From assembly GCA_028768525.1 (NCBI GenBank), contig CP054837.1:1222001-1286000 (forward strand): a DNA stretch of 64,000 nucleotides. The letters run 5' to 3'. The notes beneath the pieces were generated by a model. It made no database searches. It worked only from the letters and a program-made list of their open reading frames with translations, and had not been told where the DNA came from. The DNA is from Desulfobacter sp. Its GTDB lineage: Bacteria > Desulfobacterota > Desulfobacteria > Desulfobacterales > Desulfobacteraceae. Below, piece by piece: positions 42,458-51,638 of this stretch. The position numbers were made by a program, and so were the translations under genes. The number at the start of each line of letters is the position of its first letter. Positions within the stretch are counted from its first letter, which is position 1.

Positions 42458-43522
42458 CTAACCCATTTCCTTGAGGGTTTCGGCCTGGTTATGGGTTCTC
42501 AGGGCATCGATGATTTCCTGGATATCACCTTCCATGATATTGTCCAGCTTATAGAGGGTCAAACCAATGCGGTGGTCCGTCATCCGGCCCTGGGGGTAAT
42601 TGTAGGTGCGGATACGGCCGGATCGGTCGCCGGTACCCACCTGCCCCCTGCGGTCGGCCGCCCGTTTTTCTTCCTCCTCCCGTATCTTGGCGTCAAGAAG
42701 GCGGGATTTGAGTACGTTCATGGCCTTGGCCTTGTTTTTATGCTGGGATTTTTCATCCTGGCAGGTGGCCACCACCCCTGTGGGAACATGGGTGATGCGG
42801 ACGGCGGAGTCGGTGGTGTTGACGGACTGGCCGCCGGGTCCCGAGGATCTGAACACATCGATTTTGAGATCCGCAGGATTGATATCAATATCCACATCTT
42901 CGGCTTCCGGCAATACGGCGACGGTTACGGCTGAGGTATGAACCCTGCCCTGGGTTTCGGTCTCGGGGACCCGCTGAACCCTATGGGTGCCGCTTTCGTA
43001 TTTAAATTCGGAAAAGGCCCCGTTGCCTTTGACCAGTGAGACCACTTCCTTAAACCCGCCGGCGGCGGAATCATTTTTTTCAATAATTTCGATTTTCCAG
43101 TTTTTGGATTCGGCAAACCGGGAATACATGCGGAAGAGATCTCCGGCAAAGATCCCGGCTTCTTCCCCGCCGGTACCGGCCCGGATTTCCAAAATGACAT
43201 TTTTACCGTCCCTGGGATCCTTGGGCATGAGCAGCACATTGAGATCGGCATTGAGGGACTCGATCCGGGTTTCCAGTTCCGGAATTTCCTCTTTGGCCAT
43301 GGCCCGGATATCCGGATCATCGTCCTTGAGAAGTTCTTTGGCTTCGCCCAGCTCTTCCAGGGCAGCCTCATATTCCCTGAACACCGGTACGATTTTATTC
43401 AGCTCCCCGTGCTCCTTAAGGTATTCCTGGTACTTTTTCTGGTCAGCAATAACTGCAGGATCGCTGAGCAGATGTTCAAGTTTTATAAACCGTTCTTCAA
43501 TGCCTTTTAATTTTTCAATCAT
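42458..43522 (-). CDS. prfA: Peptide chain release factor 1
   Basis: Release factor of 354 residues that reads UAA and UAG. The codon-reading PxT region falls in 'GTHRVQRVPETETQGRVHTSAVTVAV' (outline). The peptidyl hydrolysis motif is GGQ in 'SSGPGGQSVNTTDSAVRITH'. The fold domains and length are normal. It lies between rpmE (132 bp upstream) and prmC. Confidence 0.97.
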   Translation of the reverse strand: MIEKLKGIEERFIKLEHLLSDPAVIADQKKYQEYLKEHGELNKIVPVFREYEAALEELGEAKELLKDDDPDIRAMAKEEIPELETRIESLNADLNVLLMPKDPRDGKNVILEIRAGTGGEEAGIFAGDLFRMYSRFAESKNWKIEIIEKNDSAAGGFKEVVSLVKGNGAFSEFKYESGTHRVQRVPETETQGRVHTSAVTVAVLPEAEDVDIDINPADLKIDVFRSSGPGGQSVNTTDSAVRITHVPTGVVATCQDEKSQHKNKAKAMNVLKSRLLDAKIREEEEKRAADRRGQVGTGDRSGRIRTYNYPQGRMTDHRIGLTLYKLDNIMEGDIQEIIDALRTHNQAETLKEMG

Positions 43523-43599
43523 GGTTCAATCCCCCCGGCATAACCCCCGGGTTTAAAAATGGGTCAGGAAAATCGGGTGAAACTCACCCGGTACAAATT

Positions 43600-43633
43600 C
43601 AAAAGGGGCGCTTTTGGAAAAAGCCCCCCTTTG
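43600..43633 (-). terminator. Hairpin after rpmE
   Basis: On the minus strand a near-perfect hairpin with a run CAAAGGGGGGCTTTT and its complement lies 20 bp after the rpmE stop. A second short hairpin (GGGTGA-GTT-TCACCC, 43585-43574 region) precedes prfA. The lack of a clear T-run makes this an attenuator-like element and not a sure terminator. Confidence 0.5.
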
Positions 43634-43654
43634 ATTGTTCCAGGCAATGAAACG

Positions 43655-43873
43655 CTAAACCAGTTTGCTTGCGTCAAACCCTGCGTATTTTTTCTTGAAG
43701 CGGTCAATACGGCCGGCAGTGTCAACCAGTTTCTGTTTACCGGTGAAAAAGGGATGGCACTGGGAACAAATTTCAACCTTGATGTTTTCCTTGGTGGATC
43801 CCACTTCAAAAGTCGCACCGCAAGCACAGGAAGCGGTGGTTTTAGTGTAGTTCGGATGGATGTCTTTTTTCAT
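43655..43873 (-). CDS. rpmE: 50S ribosomal protein L31 (bL31), zinc-binding form
   Basis: Protein of 72 residues. The opening 'MKKDIHPNYTKTTASCACGATFEVGS' (outline) and the CxC plus CSQC pair (Cys16, Cys18, Cys37, Cys40 by count) identify the zinc-containing C+ type of bL31. A strong AAGGAG sits upstream of ATG 43873. It lies between rho and prfA, a common order. Confidence 0.96.
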   Translation of the reverse strand: MKKDIHPNYTKTTASCACGATFEVGSTKENIKVEICSQCHPFFTGKQKLVDTAGRIDRFKKKYAGFDASKLV

Positions 43874-43958
43874 GTTACACGTAACTCCTTGGGGCCTTCG
43901 TTATAAAAGACCGATCATTAATATGGTAAAGTAAAACGTTTCTTGAACTTCAAATCCA

Positions 43959-45206
43959 TTAAGAATTCATCAATTCAAGAAACTCTTTATTATCCTTTGT
44001 TCCTTCCATTTTTTCAAGTAAAAACTGCATGCTGTCCACAGAATTTAAACTGGAGAGCAGTTTTCTCAAGATCCAGACCCGGTTCAGGACCTGGGGATCC
44101 AGCAGCAATTCTTCTTTACGGGTGCCGGATTTATTCATGTCAATGGCGGGAAAAACACGTTTGTCGGCCAGCTTTCTGTCCAGCACCAGCTCCATATTGC
44201 CGGTTCCCTTGAACTCCTCAAAAATAACCTCGTCCATTCTGGAGCCGGTATCCACCAGGGCTGTGGCAATAATGGTCAGACTGCCGCCCTCTTCAATATT
44301 TCGGGCAGCACCGAAAAACCGTTTGGGCCGGTCCAGGGCATTGGAATCCACACCGCCGGACAGGATCTTGCCCGAGGGCGGCATCACAGAGTTGTAGGCC
44401 CTTGCCAGACGGGTAATACTGTCCAGAAGGATGACCACGTCATGGCCCTGTTCCACGATTCTCTTGGCTTTTTCAATGACCATCTCCGCCACCTGGACGT
44501 GGCGTTCTGCGGGCTCGTCAAAGGTGGATGAAATCACTTCCGCCTGAACGTTCCTGGCCATATCCGTCACTTCCTCGGGGCGCTCGTCAATGAGCACGAT
44601 CATGGGAACGATATTTTTATGGGCCTTGATCATGGAATTGGCAATGTTCTGGAGCAGCATGGTTTTACCGGCTTTGGGCGGTGAAACGATGAGGCCGCGC
44701 TGGCCGAACCCGATGGGGGCCATCAGGTCAATCACCCTCATGGAATAGTTGTCCGGCTCGGCTTCCAGGTTCATCTTCCGGTCGGGATACAGGGGCAGCA
44801 GATTGTCAAACAGAATGGTCTCTGCCGCCTGCTCCGGGTTCAGAAAATTAACGGCCTCCACCTTGAGCAGGGCAAAATACCGCTCTGAATCCTTGGGCTG
44901 ACGGACCTGTCCGGAGATGGTGTCACCGGTCCTCAGGTTAAACCGCCGGATCTGGGAGGGGGAGACATAGATATCGTCGGGACCGGGCAGGTAATTATAC
45001 CCCGGCGCCCTCAAAAACCCAAAACCGTCCGGGAGAATCTCAAGGGTTCCCTCCCCGTAAATCTGTCCGCTTTCCTCAATATTGGCCTGGAGCAGGGCAA
45101 AAATCAGTTCCTGTTTTTTAAGCCCCCCAATGCCCTGGATATTATATTTTTTGGCAAGCTTGGTCAGCTCGCTGATTTTCATCTTATTGAGTTCTACAAG
45201 ATTCAT
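43959..45206 (-). CDS. rho: Transcription termination factor Rho
   Basis: Hexameric RNA helicase of 415 residues. The N-terminal RNA-binding domain has 'GILEI'-type motif 'GEGTLEILPDGFGFLRAPGYNY' (outline). Walker A is 'SPPKAGKTMLL', Walker B 'HDVVILLDSITRLARAYN', and the Q- and R-loops 'LTIIATALVDTGSRMDEVIFEEFKGTGNMEL' (outline) follow. Length is normal. It precedes rpmE and has its own promoter overlapping the end of coaE. Confidence 0.97.
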   Translation of the reverse strand: MNLVELNKMKISELTKLAKKYNIQGIGGLKKQELIFALLQANIEESGQIYGEGTLEILPDGFGFLRAPGYNYLPGPDDIYVSPSQIRRFNLRTGDTISGQVRQPKDSERYFALLKVEAVNFLNPEQAAETILFDNLLPLYPDRKMNLEAEPDNYSMRVIDLMAPIGFGQRGLIVSPPKAGKTMLLQNIANSMIKAHKNIVPMIVLIDERPEEVTDMARNVQAEVISSTFDEPAERHVQVAEMVIEKAKRIVEQGHDVVILLDSITRLARAYNSVMPPSGKILSGGVDSNALDRPKRFFGAARNIEEGGSLTIIATALVDTGSRMDEVIFEEFKGTGNMELVLDRKLADKRVFPAIDMNKSGTRKEELLLDPQVLNRVWILRKLLSSLNSVDSMQFLLEKMEGTKDNKEFLELMNS

Positions 45207-45348
45207 TCACTCTCCCGGTTTTTAGTTTTATTTATTTTTAGGTTTAGTTGGATCAGTTGTATTAAGGGATACCTTTTTTGACAATGTGGAAGCTTATAGC
45301 GACCTGCAGAAAAAAAGATAGATGCTGGTGTATAATAATACAAGGAGC

Positions 45349-45377
45349 TAAATAATGCATTAGTTTTTTTTTGTCAA
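45349..45377 (-). promoter_or_regulatory. Promoter candidate for rho
   Basis: TTGACA (45377-45372) and TATTTA (45354-45349) are separated by 17 nt on the minus strand, just at the coaE stop. The leader to rho is about 140 nt and A+T-rich, with an A9 run in the spacer. Long rho leaders are typical of autoregulation, though this is inference. Confidence 0.55.
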
Positions 45378-45982
45378 GCGCTCTTTTTAAGTTTCCCATA
45401 TAAATGTGAAACCGACTGAAATAATTCTTCTTTGTCTCCATTATTATAGATAACCTGGTCGGCGCGCTTTATTTTTTCATCCTGGGCCATCTGAAGGGCA
45501 AGCATTTTTTCGGCACTGCTCCGGGTCACCCCGTCCCGGGCGGCTATCCGGGAAGCCAGGCTGCTGTCCATTGCCGTCACAACCACCACCACATCAAAGT
45601 AAGCCGCCATGTCCAGTTCAAAAAGCAGGGGAACCTCCACGGCGCATGCCGGCTCCCCAGTATACCGGGCGCCATTCATCTGGCGGACCATCTCCTTGAT
45701 GATAACGGGGTGAAGAATATCTTCCAGCCGCTTTCGCAGCCCAGGCTGTTCCACAATCATCTTACGCAGCCCGGCCCGATCCAGAGACCTGTCCTTTGCC
45801 ACCACCTTCTGGCCAAAAACCGAGACTACCTTATTATAAGCATCCCGTCCGGGCGCCACGACCTCCCTGGCAATTTTATCGCAGTCCAGGGTTTCCAGCC
45901 CCAACCGCCTGAACGCTTCGCAGACCAGGCTTTTCCCCGATCCCGCAGATCCCGTCACCCCGATTTTCATTATTTTTTCCAT
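45374..45982 (-). CDS. coaE: Dephospho-CoA kinase
   Basis: Final enzyme of coenzyme A synthesis, 202 residues. P-loop 'GVTGSAGSGKSLVCEAF', substrate region 'LDCDKIAREVVAPG' and 'PLLFELDMAAYFD' are normal. Start ATG 45982 has GGAGCTGG upstream; ATG 45970 is an alternative. It is transcribed toward rho, ahead of the rho promoter. Confidence 0.93.
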   Translation of the reverse strand: MEKIMKIGVTGSAGSGKSLVCEAFRRLGLETLDCDKIAREVVAPGRDAYNKVVSVFGQKVVAKDRSLDRAGLRKMIVEQPGLRKRLEDILHPVIIKEMVRQMNGARYTGEPACAVEVPLLFELDMAAYFDVVVVVTAMDSSLASRIAARDGVTRSSAEKMLALQMAQDEKIKRADQVIYNNGDKEELFQSVSHLYGKLKKSA

Positions 45983-46115
45983 TCCAGCTCCGTTTCCGCC
46001 CTCCTGAATCGTTCTCTCCCTGTATAAGGTTTGACTTATAATAGGGTCATGTGCTACGGTTCAATCCGTTTTATCCAAGTAACCCTTAACCTGCAAGCAT
46101 AAAGGAAGCCAAAAC

Positions 46116-46535
46116 GTGGAAAGAACCTTATCCATTATTAAACCAGACGGTGTCCAAAAGAATATTATTGGTGAAGTCATCAAGCGTTTTGAAACCAACG
46201 GCATCAAAATTGCCGCCATGAAAATGATTCACCTGACAAAGCCCCAGGCCGAAGGATTTTATGCGGTCCACAAGGAACGCCCCTTCTTCGGCAGCCTCAC
46301 CGATTTCATGACCTCCGGCCCCATCGTTGTCATGGTCCTTGAGGGGGAAGGCGTTATCGCCAAAAACAGAAAACTCATGGGTGCGACCAACTTTAAAGAA
46401 GCCGAAGAAGGCACCATCCGCAGGGAGTACGCCACTGACATTGAAAAAAATGTCGTCCACGGCTCCGACGCTCCGGAAACCGCCGCTTTTGAAATCGGCT
46501 ACTTTTTCAACGACCTGGAAATCCAGAACCGGTAA
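46116..46535 (+). CDS. ndk: Nucleoside diphosphate kinase
   Basis: Protein of 139 residues that balances NTP pools by ping-pong phosphate transfer. The catalytic His115 lies in 'NVVHGSDAPETAAFEIGYFF', and the N-terminal 'RTLSIIKPDGVQKN' is diagnostic. The start is GTG 46116 with AAAGGAAG upstream. A terminator follows. It faces a convergent gene. Confidence 0.96.
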   Translation: MERTLSIIKPDGVQKNIIGEVIKRFETNGIKIAAMKMIHLTKPQAEGFYAVHKERPFFGSLTDFMTSGPIVVMVLEGEGVIAKNRKLMGATNFKEAEEGTIRREYATDIEKNVVHGSDAPETAAFEIGYFFNDLEIQNR

Positions 46536-46560
46536 GACAACCGGAGTTGACCAAACAACC

Positions 46561-46598
46561 GCCCCCTGCAGTATCTGACTTCTGCAGGGGGCGTCTTT
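46561..46598 (+). terminator. Terminator after ndk
   Basis: GCCCCCTGCAG (46561-46571) pairs perfectly with CTGCAGGGGGC (46582-46592); TCTTTTT follows. The 11-bp stem has a 10-nt loop. It also faces the end of the convergent PPC gene. Confidence 0.92.
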
Positions 46599-46613
46599 TT
46601 GCGTCCGGCGGAA

Positions 46614-47057
46614 TCAGGGAATCAACAGTTCGAAACCCGTTGCCGCATCGGGCCGCCGCATGCCCGAAGTCTCCACAATCTCGTGGACAATCACCTCCAT
46701 CACCTGCCACACCCGCACCCCGTTTCGTACACATCCGGTTATTGTTGACGCATCCCTTCCACAGGCCATATGCATATGCAGTACAGGCTCCCCCGCTTCA
46801 TTGGGAAAAAGCGTACCCGTACCCGACACTTCATGCACATTATCCAGCACCCTGGTTTTAGGAACTATGGTTTCCACCCGGCCCTGTTCCGGCCCTGTCA
46901 CCAGGACGCTGCCCCTGTCCGCTCCGCCCAGGACGATCAGTGACGCCGCCCGTATCTTTTCTTTCCGTGCAAACGCCTCAATGGCCTCGTGAACCACATC
47001 TCCGTCCTCCAGGCGGATCACAAAGACCCGCCCGCTCTTTGCCTGCGAATATTTCAT
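46614..47057 (-). CDS. PPC-domain (DUF296) protein
   Basis: Protein of 147 residues matching the plants-and-prokaryotes-conserved domain: 'LEDGDVVHEAIEAFARKEKIRAASLIVLGG' in outline and 'EAGEPVLHMHMACGRD' with the His-x-His that can bind metal. The bacterial members are trimeric and of unknown function. It overlaps larE by 4 bp, so it is coupled to sulfur-transfer chemistry here. Confidence 0.88.
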   Translation of the reverse strand: MKYSQAKSGRVFVIRLEDGDVVHEAIEAFARKEKIRAASLIVLGGADRGSVLVTGPEQGRVETIVPKTRVLDNVHEVSGTGTLFPNEAGEPVLHMHMACGRDASTITGCVRNGVRVWQVMEVIVHEIVETSGMRRPDAATGFELLIP

Positions 47058-47908
47058 TTTCCCTTCATTTCCTTTCTTTGAGCGGCAGGATTCATTTTCC
47101 CGGTTTCATATCCACCCAGATCCAACGCCACAAACGCAAATCCGATTCCCGTCAATTCCCGACTGATTCTTTCCCTGACCCCGTCTTCAAGCATCCGGGG
47201 AAAATCCCCGGGCAGCAATTCAATCCTGGCCAGATCACGGTGGCAGCGGACACGAACCTGTCCCAGCCCCATATCCCGGAGCATCTCTTCGGCCTCTTCC
47301 ACCATTTTCAATCCCTTCAGGGTGATCTTCTCTCCCAGGGGAATCCGTGTGGCCAAACAGGACTGGGAAGGCAGGTTCCAGGACTCAAGCCCCATGGCCT
47401 TGGAACATGCCCGGATTTCCGCTTTTGAGAATCCGGAGGACACCAGGGGGGCCTTAAATTCAAGGGACTCGGCCGCCTCAATGCCGGGCCTGTAATCCCC
47501 CAGATCATCCACATTGATCCCATGAGCCAGGGTATGAATACCACGGCCGGCCGCCGCTTTTTTTATCATAGAAAAAGAACCTCCCTTGCAGTGGTAACAC
47601 CGCCGGGCACCATTTCGAACCACATCTGGATTGTCAAAAACATCCATTTCAAGGCAGAGGTGTTCAACCCCCAGGCCCTTGGCAATTCGTTTTGCCCGTG
47701 CCACCTCTTTTTGGGTAAAAAATGCGGAGACCACGGTAACGGCAAGAATCCGTTCCAGGCCGGCCGCCCTGGCCGCCGCCAGCAAAAATACAGAATCGGC
47801 ACCGCCGGAAAAGGCCAGCGCCATACAATCATATTGCTTGATTTCTTTTTTCAGATTTTCGAACTTGCCTGTCAATTCAACCGGCATTGCCGGATCATGT
47901 ATGTTCAT
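47054..47908 (-). CDS. larE: LarE-type ATP-dependent sulfur transferase
   Basis: PP-loop enzyme of 284 residues from ATG 47908; a TTG at 47917 would add three residues. SGGADS is the pyrophosphatase loop (ALAFSGGADSVFLLA). The Cys in 'LPSQSCLATRIP' (about residue 184) matches the sacrificial Cys of LarE, which builds the nickel-pincer nucleotide cofactor of lactate racemase. A CYHCK pair near residue 105 is also seen. LarB and LarC are not in the window. It overlaps the ABM gene by 14 bp and the PPC gene by 4 bp. Confidence 0.88.
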   Translation of the reverse strand: MNIHDPAMPVELTGKFENLKKEIKQYDCMALAFSGGADSVFLLAAARAAGLERILAVTVVSAFFTQKEVARAKRIAKGLGVEHLCLEMDVFDNPDVVRNGARRCYHCKGGSFSMIKKAAAGRGIHTLAHGINVDDLGDYRPGIEAAESLEFKAPLVSSGFSKAEIRACSKAMGLESWNLPSQSCLATRIPLGEKITLKGLKMVEEAEEMLRDMGLGQVRVRCHRDLARIELLPGDFPRMLEDGVRERISRELTGIGFAFVALDLGGYETGKMNPAAQRKEMKGK

Positions 47909-48182
47909 AAATTTCAAATTTGGTTTCCGAATCGGTCAGGGCGTCGATTCTCTCCTGGTATGACCGGCGCTTCTCCGAAATCAGCCACGTGGACCAGTCC
48001 TCCACACTTTCCCATTTAGAAATGATCAGGTATTCATGGGAAAGATCCGTCCGTCTCATGGTTTCAGCACCGATATACCCTTTCTGGCTCATCGCCAGGG
48101 CAATCAACTCCCTGTAAAGATTTTCCAGAAGTTCCCCCTTGCCTGTTGCCACCTTGCGCCTGATCAAAACCGTAACAGCCAT
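47895..48182 (-). CDS. Antibiotic biosynthesis monooxygenase (ABM)-domain protein
   Basis: A 95-residue ferredoxin-like fold protein from ATG 48182, with GGAGGTGAAC directly upstream. The body 'EYLIISKWESVEDWSTWLIS' fits the ABM pattern, in which a strand ends in Trp and leads into an amphipathic helix. It is first of a three-gene unit with larE and the PPC gene. The family includes monooxygenases and haem-degrading enzymes, but many members have unknown substrates. Confidence 0.85.
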   Translation of the reverse strand: MAVTVLIRRKVATGKGELLENLYRELIALAMSQKGYIGAETMRRTDLSHEYLIISKWESVEDWSTWLISEKRRSYQERIDALTDSETKFEIYEHT

Positions 48183-48308
48183 GTTCACCTCCGGGTCTAT
48201 TTTGTTTCCAGCCTCTTTTTATTTTAGCCCGACAAATATTAAATTTTCAATAAGATTATTCTTGACTTTAAAAACGGCTTTGTGTATAACCCCCATCGTT
48301 GCTTCTGC

Positions 48309-48382
48309 TGGCTGATCGTCCAATGGCAGGACTACGGACTCTGACTCCGTCAATCTAGGTTCGAATCCTAGTCAGCCAGCCA
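48309..48382 (+). tRNA. tRNA-Gln (anticodon CTG)
   Basis: A 74-nt cloverleaf with encoded CCA (48380-48382). The acceptor TGGCTGA pairs with TCAGCCA, discriminator G. The anticodon arm is ACGGA-CTCTGAC-TCCGT, with CTG read for CAG. The T-arm CTAGG-TTCGAAT-CCTAG is perfect. It marks the left edge of the A+T-rich accessory region and is a plausible integration site. Confidence 0.96.
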
Positions 48383-48390
48383 CTGATAAT

Positions 48391-48426
48391 AAAGCCTTTC
48401 AGGGATTTCCCTTGAAAGGCTTTTTT
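48391..48426 (+). terminator. Terminator after tRNA-Gln
   Basis: AGCCTTTCA (48392-48401 area) pairs with TGAAAGGCT (48413-48421), followed by TTTTTT. Confidence 0.85.
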
Positions 48427-49042
48427 GCGTCTGAGATATCTTGTCCCCACATAGTCCCCATTTTCCAAATGATGTTAAGTGAATAACAACCAGGGCTCCA
48501 TTCAAATATCCTCTATATGGAAAGATTCAACCTAAATTTAAAAAGAGCCAGCTTTGAGTTCAATCAATCGATAATTTTTATAAAATGGAGAAAAAACTGG
48601 GGACTATGTGGGGACTGCGCAATTCTCCGATTAATTAATTATCACAATCAGGATTCAATTATTTCCCAAAAACGGAGTCAAATTCAAATTATAATACCCC
48701 AAGATAACGCCACCGCCCCTCTGATTCGTAGTCAGTGACCTTTGGCTTTCACACATCCTTAATTAACGCTAAACACCCTATTTAAGGGCGTTTTGAATTT
48801 TCCACATTTTGACAAAATCGGCTATTTTTCATATATTCCAGAAAAAGTGCCATACCTGAGATTAAGAAAGTACCCTCAAATTATATATCCATGACAATGC
48901 TTTTAGGATTGATCGCTTTCTTCAGAAAAAACCTAAGGCTCAATAATACCATCATTGTGGTATAGTAAAAAATTTAAATCGGTAGATATTACGTCATCAT
49001 TGATCCTCGTTATATTGACCGCCTGGGCTTCAGGTCAGATTA
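48427..49042. other. Gene-poor A+T-rich stretch downstream of tRNA-Gln
   Basis: About 600 nt without a supported gene. It carries the 17-bp inverted repeat described separately and simple A+T-rich sequence. A 73-codon plus-strand reading at 48517-48738 lacks a ribosome binding site and family features. This stretch probably holds integration or replication sites of a mobile island, or decayed sequence. Confidence 0.5.
48443..48615. repeat. 17-bp perfect inverted repeat next to tRNA-Gln
   Basis: GTCCCCACATAGTCCCC (48443-48459) is repeated in inverse orientation as GGGGACTATGTGGGGAC (48599-48615), separated by 139 nt. Each arm itself holds two copies of GTCCCC. The arms lie 60-230 bp after the tRNA, where arm-type integrase or excisionase sites would be found in a tRNA-integrated element. 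Confidence 0.75.
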
Positions 49043-49155
49043 CACCGCAAGATAACGTACAATATCTTTCGCACATTTAGAAATTGAAAAGATGGTCTCA
49101 ACTTGGTTATTTTTAAGTCGCCAAACAATAAGAATAACTAAGAAAGGAGACCATC

Positions 49156-50051
49156 TTGGCTGAAGATTATACAACATCCATGGGTAAAGTCATCAAAATA
49201 GACGAATCCAAGATTCAGGATCACCTCGGTGAGTTAGTTCGTGGCACTGTTGAAGAGACATTGAACAAAATGCTTGATGCAGAGGCCGACCAATTCTGCA
49301 ACGCCGGTCGTTATGAGCGAACCGAAGGCAGGAAAGATACCAGAGCCGGTTATTACCAAAGGAAACTGCATACCAAGGCCGGCGAGGTTAAATTAAATGT
49401 CCCCAAACTCAGGCAGCAAAAATTCGAGACCGCCATCATAGAACGATATCAGCGACGTGAGTCATCCGTTGAAGAAGCTATGATTGAAATGTATCTGGCT
49501 GGGGTCTCTGTAAGGAGGGTCGAGGACATCACCCAGGCTCTGTGGGGAACAAAGGTAAGTCCAGGCACTGTAAGTAATTTAAATAAAAAGATCTACGAGC
49601 ATATAGAAAATTGGCGGAATCGCCCCATTGAAGGCAATCATCCATATGTCTATCTGGACGGTATCGTATTAAAACGAACATGGGCGGATGAAATTCGAAA
49701 CGTGTCAGTTCTTGTTGCAGTGAGTGTTTCAGAAGACGGCTATCGCCAGGTATTGGGTGTCCAAGAGGGGCATAAAGAAGACAAATCAGGATGGTCAGGA
49801 TTCCTAAAGCACCTCAAGCAAAGAGGACTTACTGGTGTAGAACTCATTATTTCTGATGCCTGCCTTGGTTTAATCGAATCCATCGGGGATTTTTACCCAA
49901 ATGCCAAATGGCAGAGGTGTGTCGTCCATTTTTACCGTAATGTATTCAGTGCTGTTCCCAGAGGCAAAATGAATGAGGTATCCCGCATGCTCAAAGCGAT
50001 CCATGCATCCGAGGATAAGAAAGCTGCCCTGGAAAAGGCAGATGCTATTAT
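49156..50051 (+). pseudogene. IS256-family transposase, N-terminal part (split by IS21)
   Basis: The first 298 codons of a mutator-type transposase; reading continues into the inserted element to a stop at 50070. Visible parts are the N-terminal DNA-binding helices and two of three catalytic acidic residues, in 'YVYLDGIVLKR' and 'LIISDACLGLIE'. The conserved Cys-His region 'WQRCVVHFYRN' is present. The third catalytic Glu is on the detached C-terminal part, so this piece is inactive. It has no overlap with istA. Confidence 0.88.
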
Positions 50052-50159
50052 TGATCAGCGTCATTTATAATTCCCGCCAAACGACAATTAAAATTCCCGA
50101 AATTTAAGAATCAAAAAAAATGGTAGAAACATCCAAATTGAACAGAAGGAGAGATTTGG

Positions 50160-51638
50160 ATGGTAACGGACCAGCAAGTGAGGAGGTTGTTCAAGTTGAT
50201 TCAGTCAGAGAAGAGTTTCGGGATAGCAGCAATGAAAGCTGGAATGGATGAAAAAACAGCTCGAAAGTACCGTGAACACGGGAAGTTGCCGAGTGAACTC
50301 AAAACGGATCATACATGGCGCACACGCAAAGATCCGTTTGAGGAGACCTGGGATGGTATCAAAGGCATGTTGACCATAAATCCAGGTCTGGAGGCCAAGA
50401 CACTGTTTGAGGATTTGCAACGCAGACACCCCGGCCGGTTCGCCGATGGACAATTACGGACCCTGCAACGGAGAATAAAGCAATGGCGTGCTACAGAGGG
50501 GCCGCCCAAAGAAATCTTTTTTGCTCAAATTCATAAGCCTGGCGAATTATGCCAGTCAGACTTCACCCACATGGATAAACTGGGCGTCACTATAGGCGGC
50601 GTCCCTTTTGACCACCTGATCTACCATTTTGTTTTGACCTATTCCAATTGGGAGACAGGTACAGTCTGTTTTTCAGAGAGTTTCGAAAGCCTGAGCCAGG
50701 GCCTGCAAAATGCCCTATGGGAACTTGGTGGTGTGCCGCAGCAACATCGCACCGATTGTCTGACATCCGCTGTTAACAAGGTAAGTCACCCTGAGGAGTT
50801 CACCAGCAGGTATCAGGATCTTGTTGACCATTACGGTATCATTCCTTGCAAAACTAACCCTGCCAGCCCCAATGAAAATGGAGACGTGGAGCAGCGCAAT
50901 TATCGGTTCAAAAAAGCCGTTGACCAGGCCCTGATGCTGAGAGGACACCGGGATTTTAAAGACCGGGAAGAATATGACTTGTTCCTGGCCAAACTGTTCG
51001 CACAGCTAAATGCCGGTCGTAGGAAACGGTTTACACAAGAACTGGATCTCCTACACCGGTTGCCCAAACGCCGGCTTGATGCATGTAAAAAGATGGATTT
51101 AAAGGTTGGTCCCAGCAGTACCATTCGGGTCAATCACAACGTTTACTCTGTAGACAGCAGGCTCATAGGAGAAAATATCCAGGTCCGCCTCTACATGGAA
51201 TGCCTGGAGGTCTGGTACGGCCAGAGAAAGGTCGATACTTTGCCAAGGTTGCGGGGTGAGGGCAAATATAAAATCAATTACCGGCATATCATTGACAGCC
51301 TGGTCAAAAAACCGGGGGCATTTGAAAATTATCGTTATCGTAATGCCATGTTCCCCACCAGCCGGTTCCGGATTGCCTACGATCATTTAAGAAAGCGTTA
51401 TACCGTTAAAAGCTCAGCAGCAAGGTATCTGAAAATATTATACCTGGCAGCAAAGACAAGCGAGGTGGCAGTAGACAGCGCCCTGATGGTTCTAATAAAC
51501 GAGGATCAGGAAATCAGCAAAGAGGCTGTTAAACGCCTTATTGAGTCCAACGCCTCTGTCAGCAGGCCGGATGATGTTCATATCCAGGCAGTTGATTTGA
51601 CTCGTTATGACCAATTGCTCAAGGGGGTGGCGGCATGA
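50160..51638 (+). CDS. istA: IS21-family transposase IstA
   Basis: DDE transposase of 492 residues. An N-terminal helix-turn-helix (SFGIAAMKAGMDEKTARKY) precedes the integrase core with Asp in 'LCQSDFTHMD', Asp in 'QQHRTDCLTSAV' and Glu in 'SPNENGDVEQRN'. A C-terminal beta-barrel and a basic tail follow. It overlaps istB by 4 bp (ATGA). All catalytic residues are intact, so the element may still move. Confidence 0.94.
   Translation: MVTDQQVRRLFKLIQSEKSFGIAAMKAGMDEKTARKYREHGKLPSELKTDHTWRTRKDPFEETWDGIKGMLTINPGLEAKTLFEDLQRRHPGRFADGQLRTLQRRIKQWRATEGPPKEIFFAQIHKPGELCQSDFTHMDKLGVTIGGVPFDHLIYHFVLTYSNWETGTVCFSESFESLSQGLQNALWELGGVPQQHRTDCLTSAVNKVSHPEEFTSRYQDLVDHYGIIPCKTNPASPNENGDVEQRNYRFKKAVDQALMLRGHRDFKDREEYDLFLAKLFAQLNAGRRKRFTQELDLLHRLPKRRLDACKKMDLKVGPSSTIRVNHNVYSVDSRLIGENIQVRLYMECLEVWYGQRKVDTLPRLRGEGKYKINYRHIIDSLVKKPGAFENYRYRNAMFPTSRFRIAYDHLRKRYTVKSSAARYLKILYLAAKTSEVAVDSALMVLINEDQEISKEAVKRLIESNASVSRPDDVHIQAVDLTRYDQLLKGVAA

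Noticed and set aside
45374..45970. coaE start at the second ATG (45970)
   Set aside because: ATG 45982 has a better ribosome binding site, though the shorter form cannot be excluded.
48517..48738. 73-codon plus-strand frame after tRNA-Gln
   Set aside because: There is no ribosome binding site or recognised motif, and it spans one arm of the inverted repeat.
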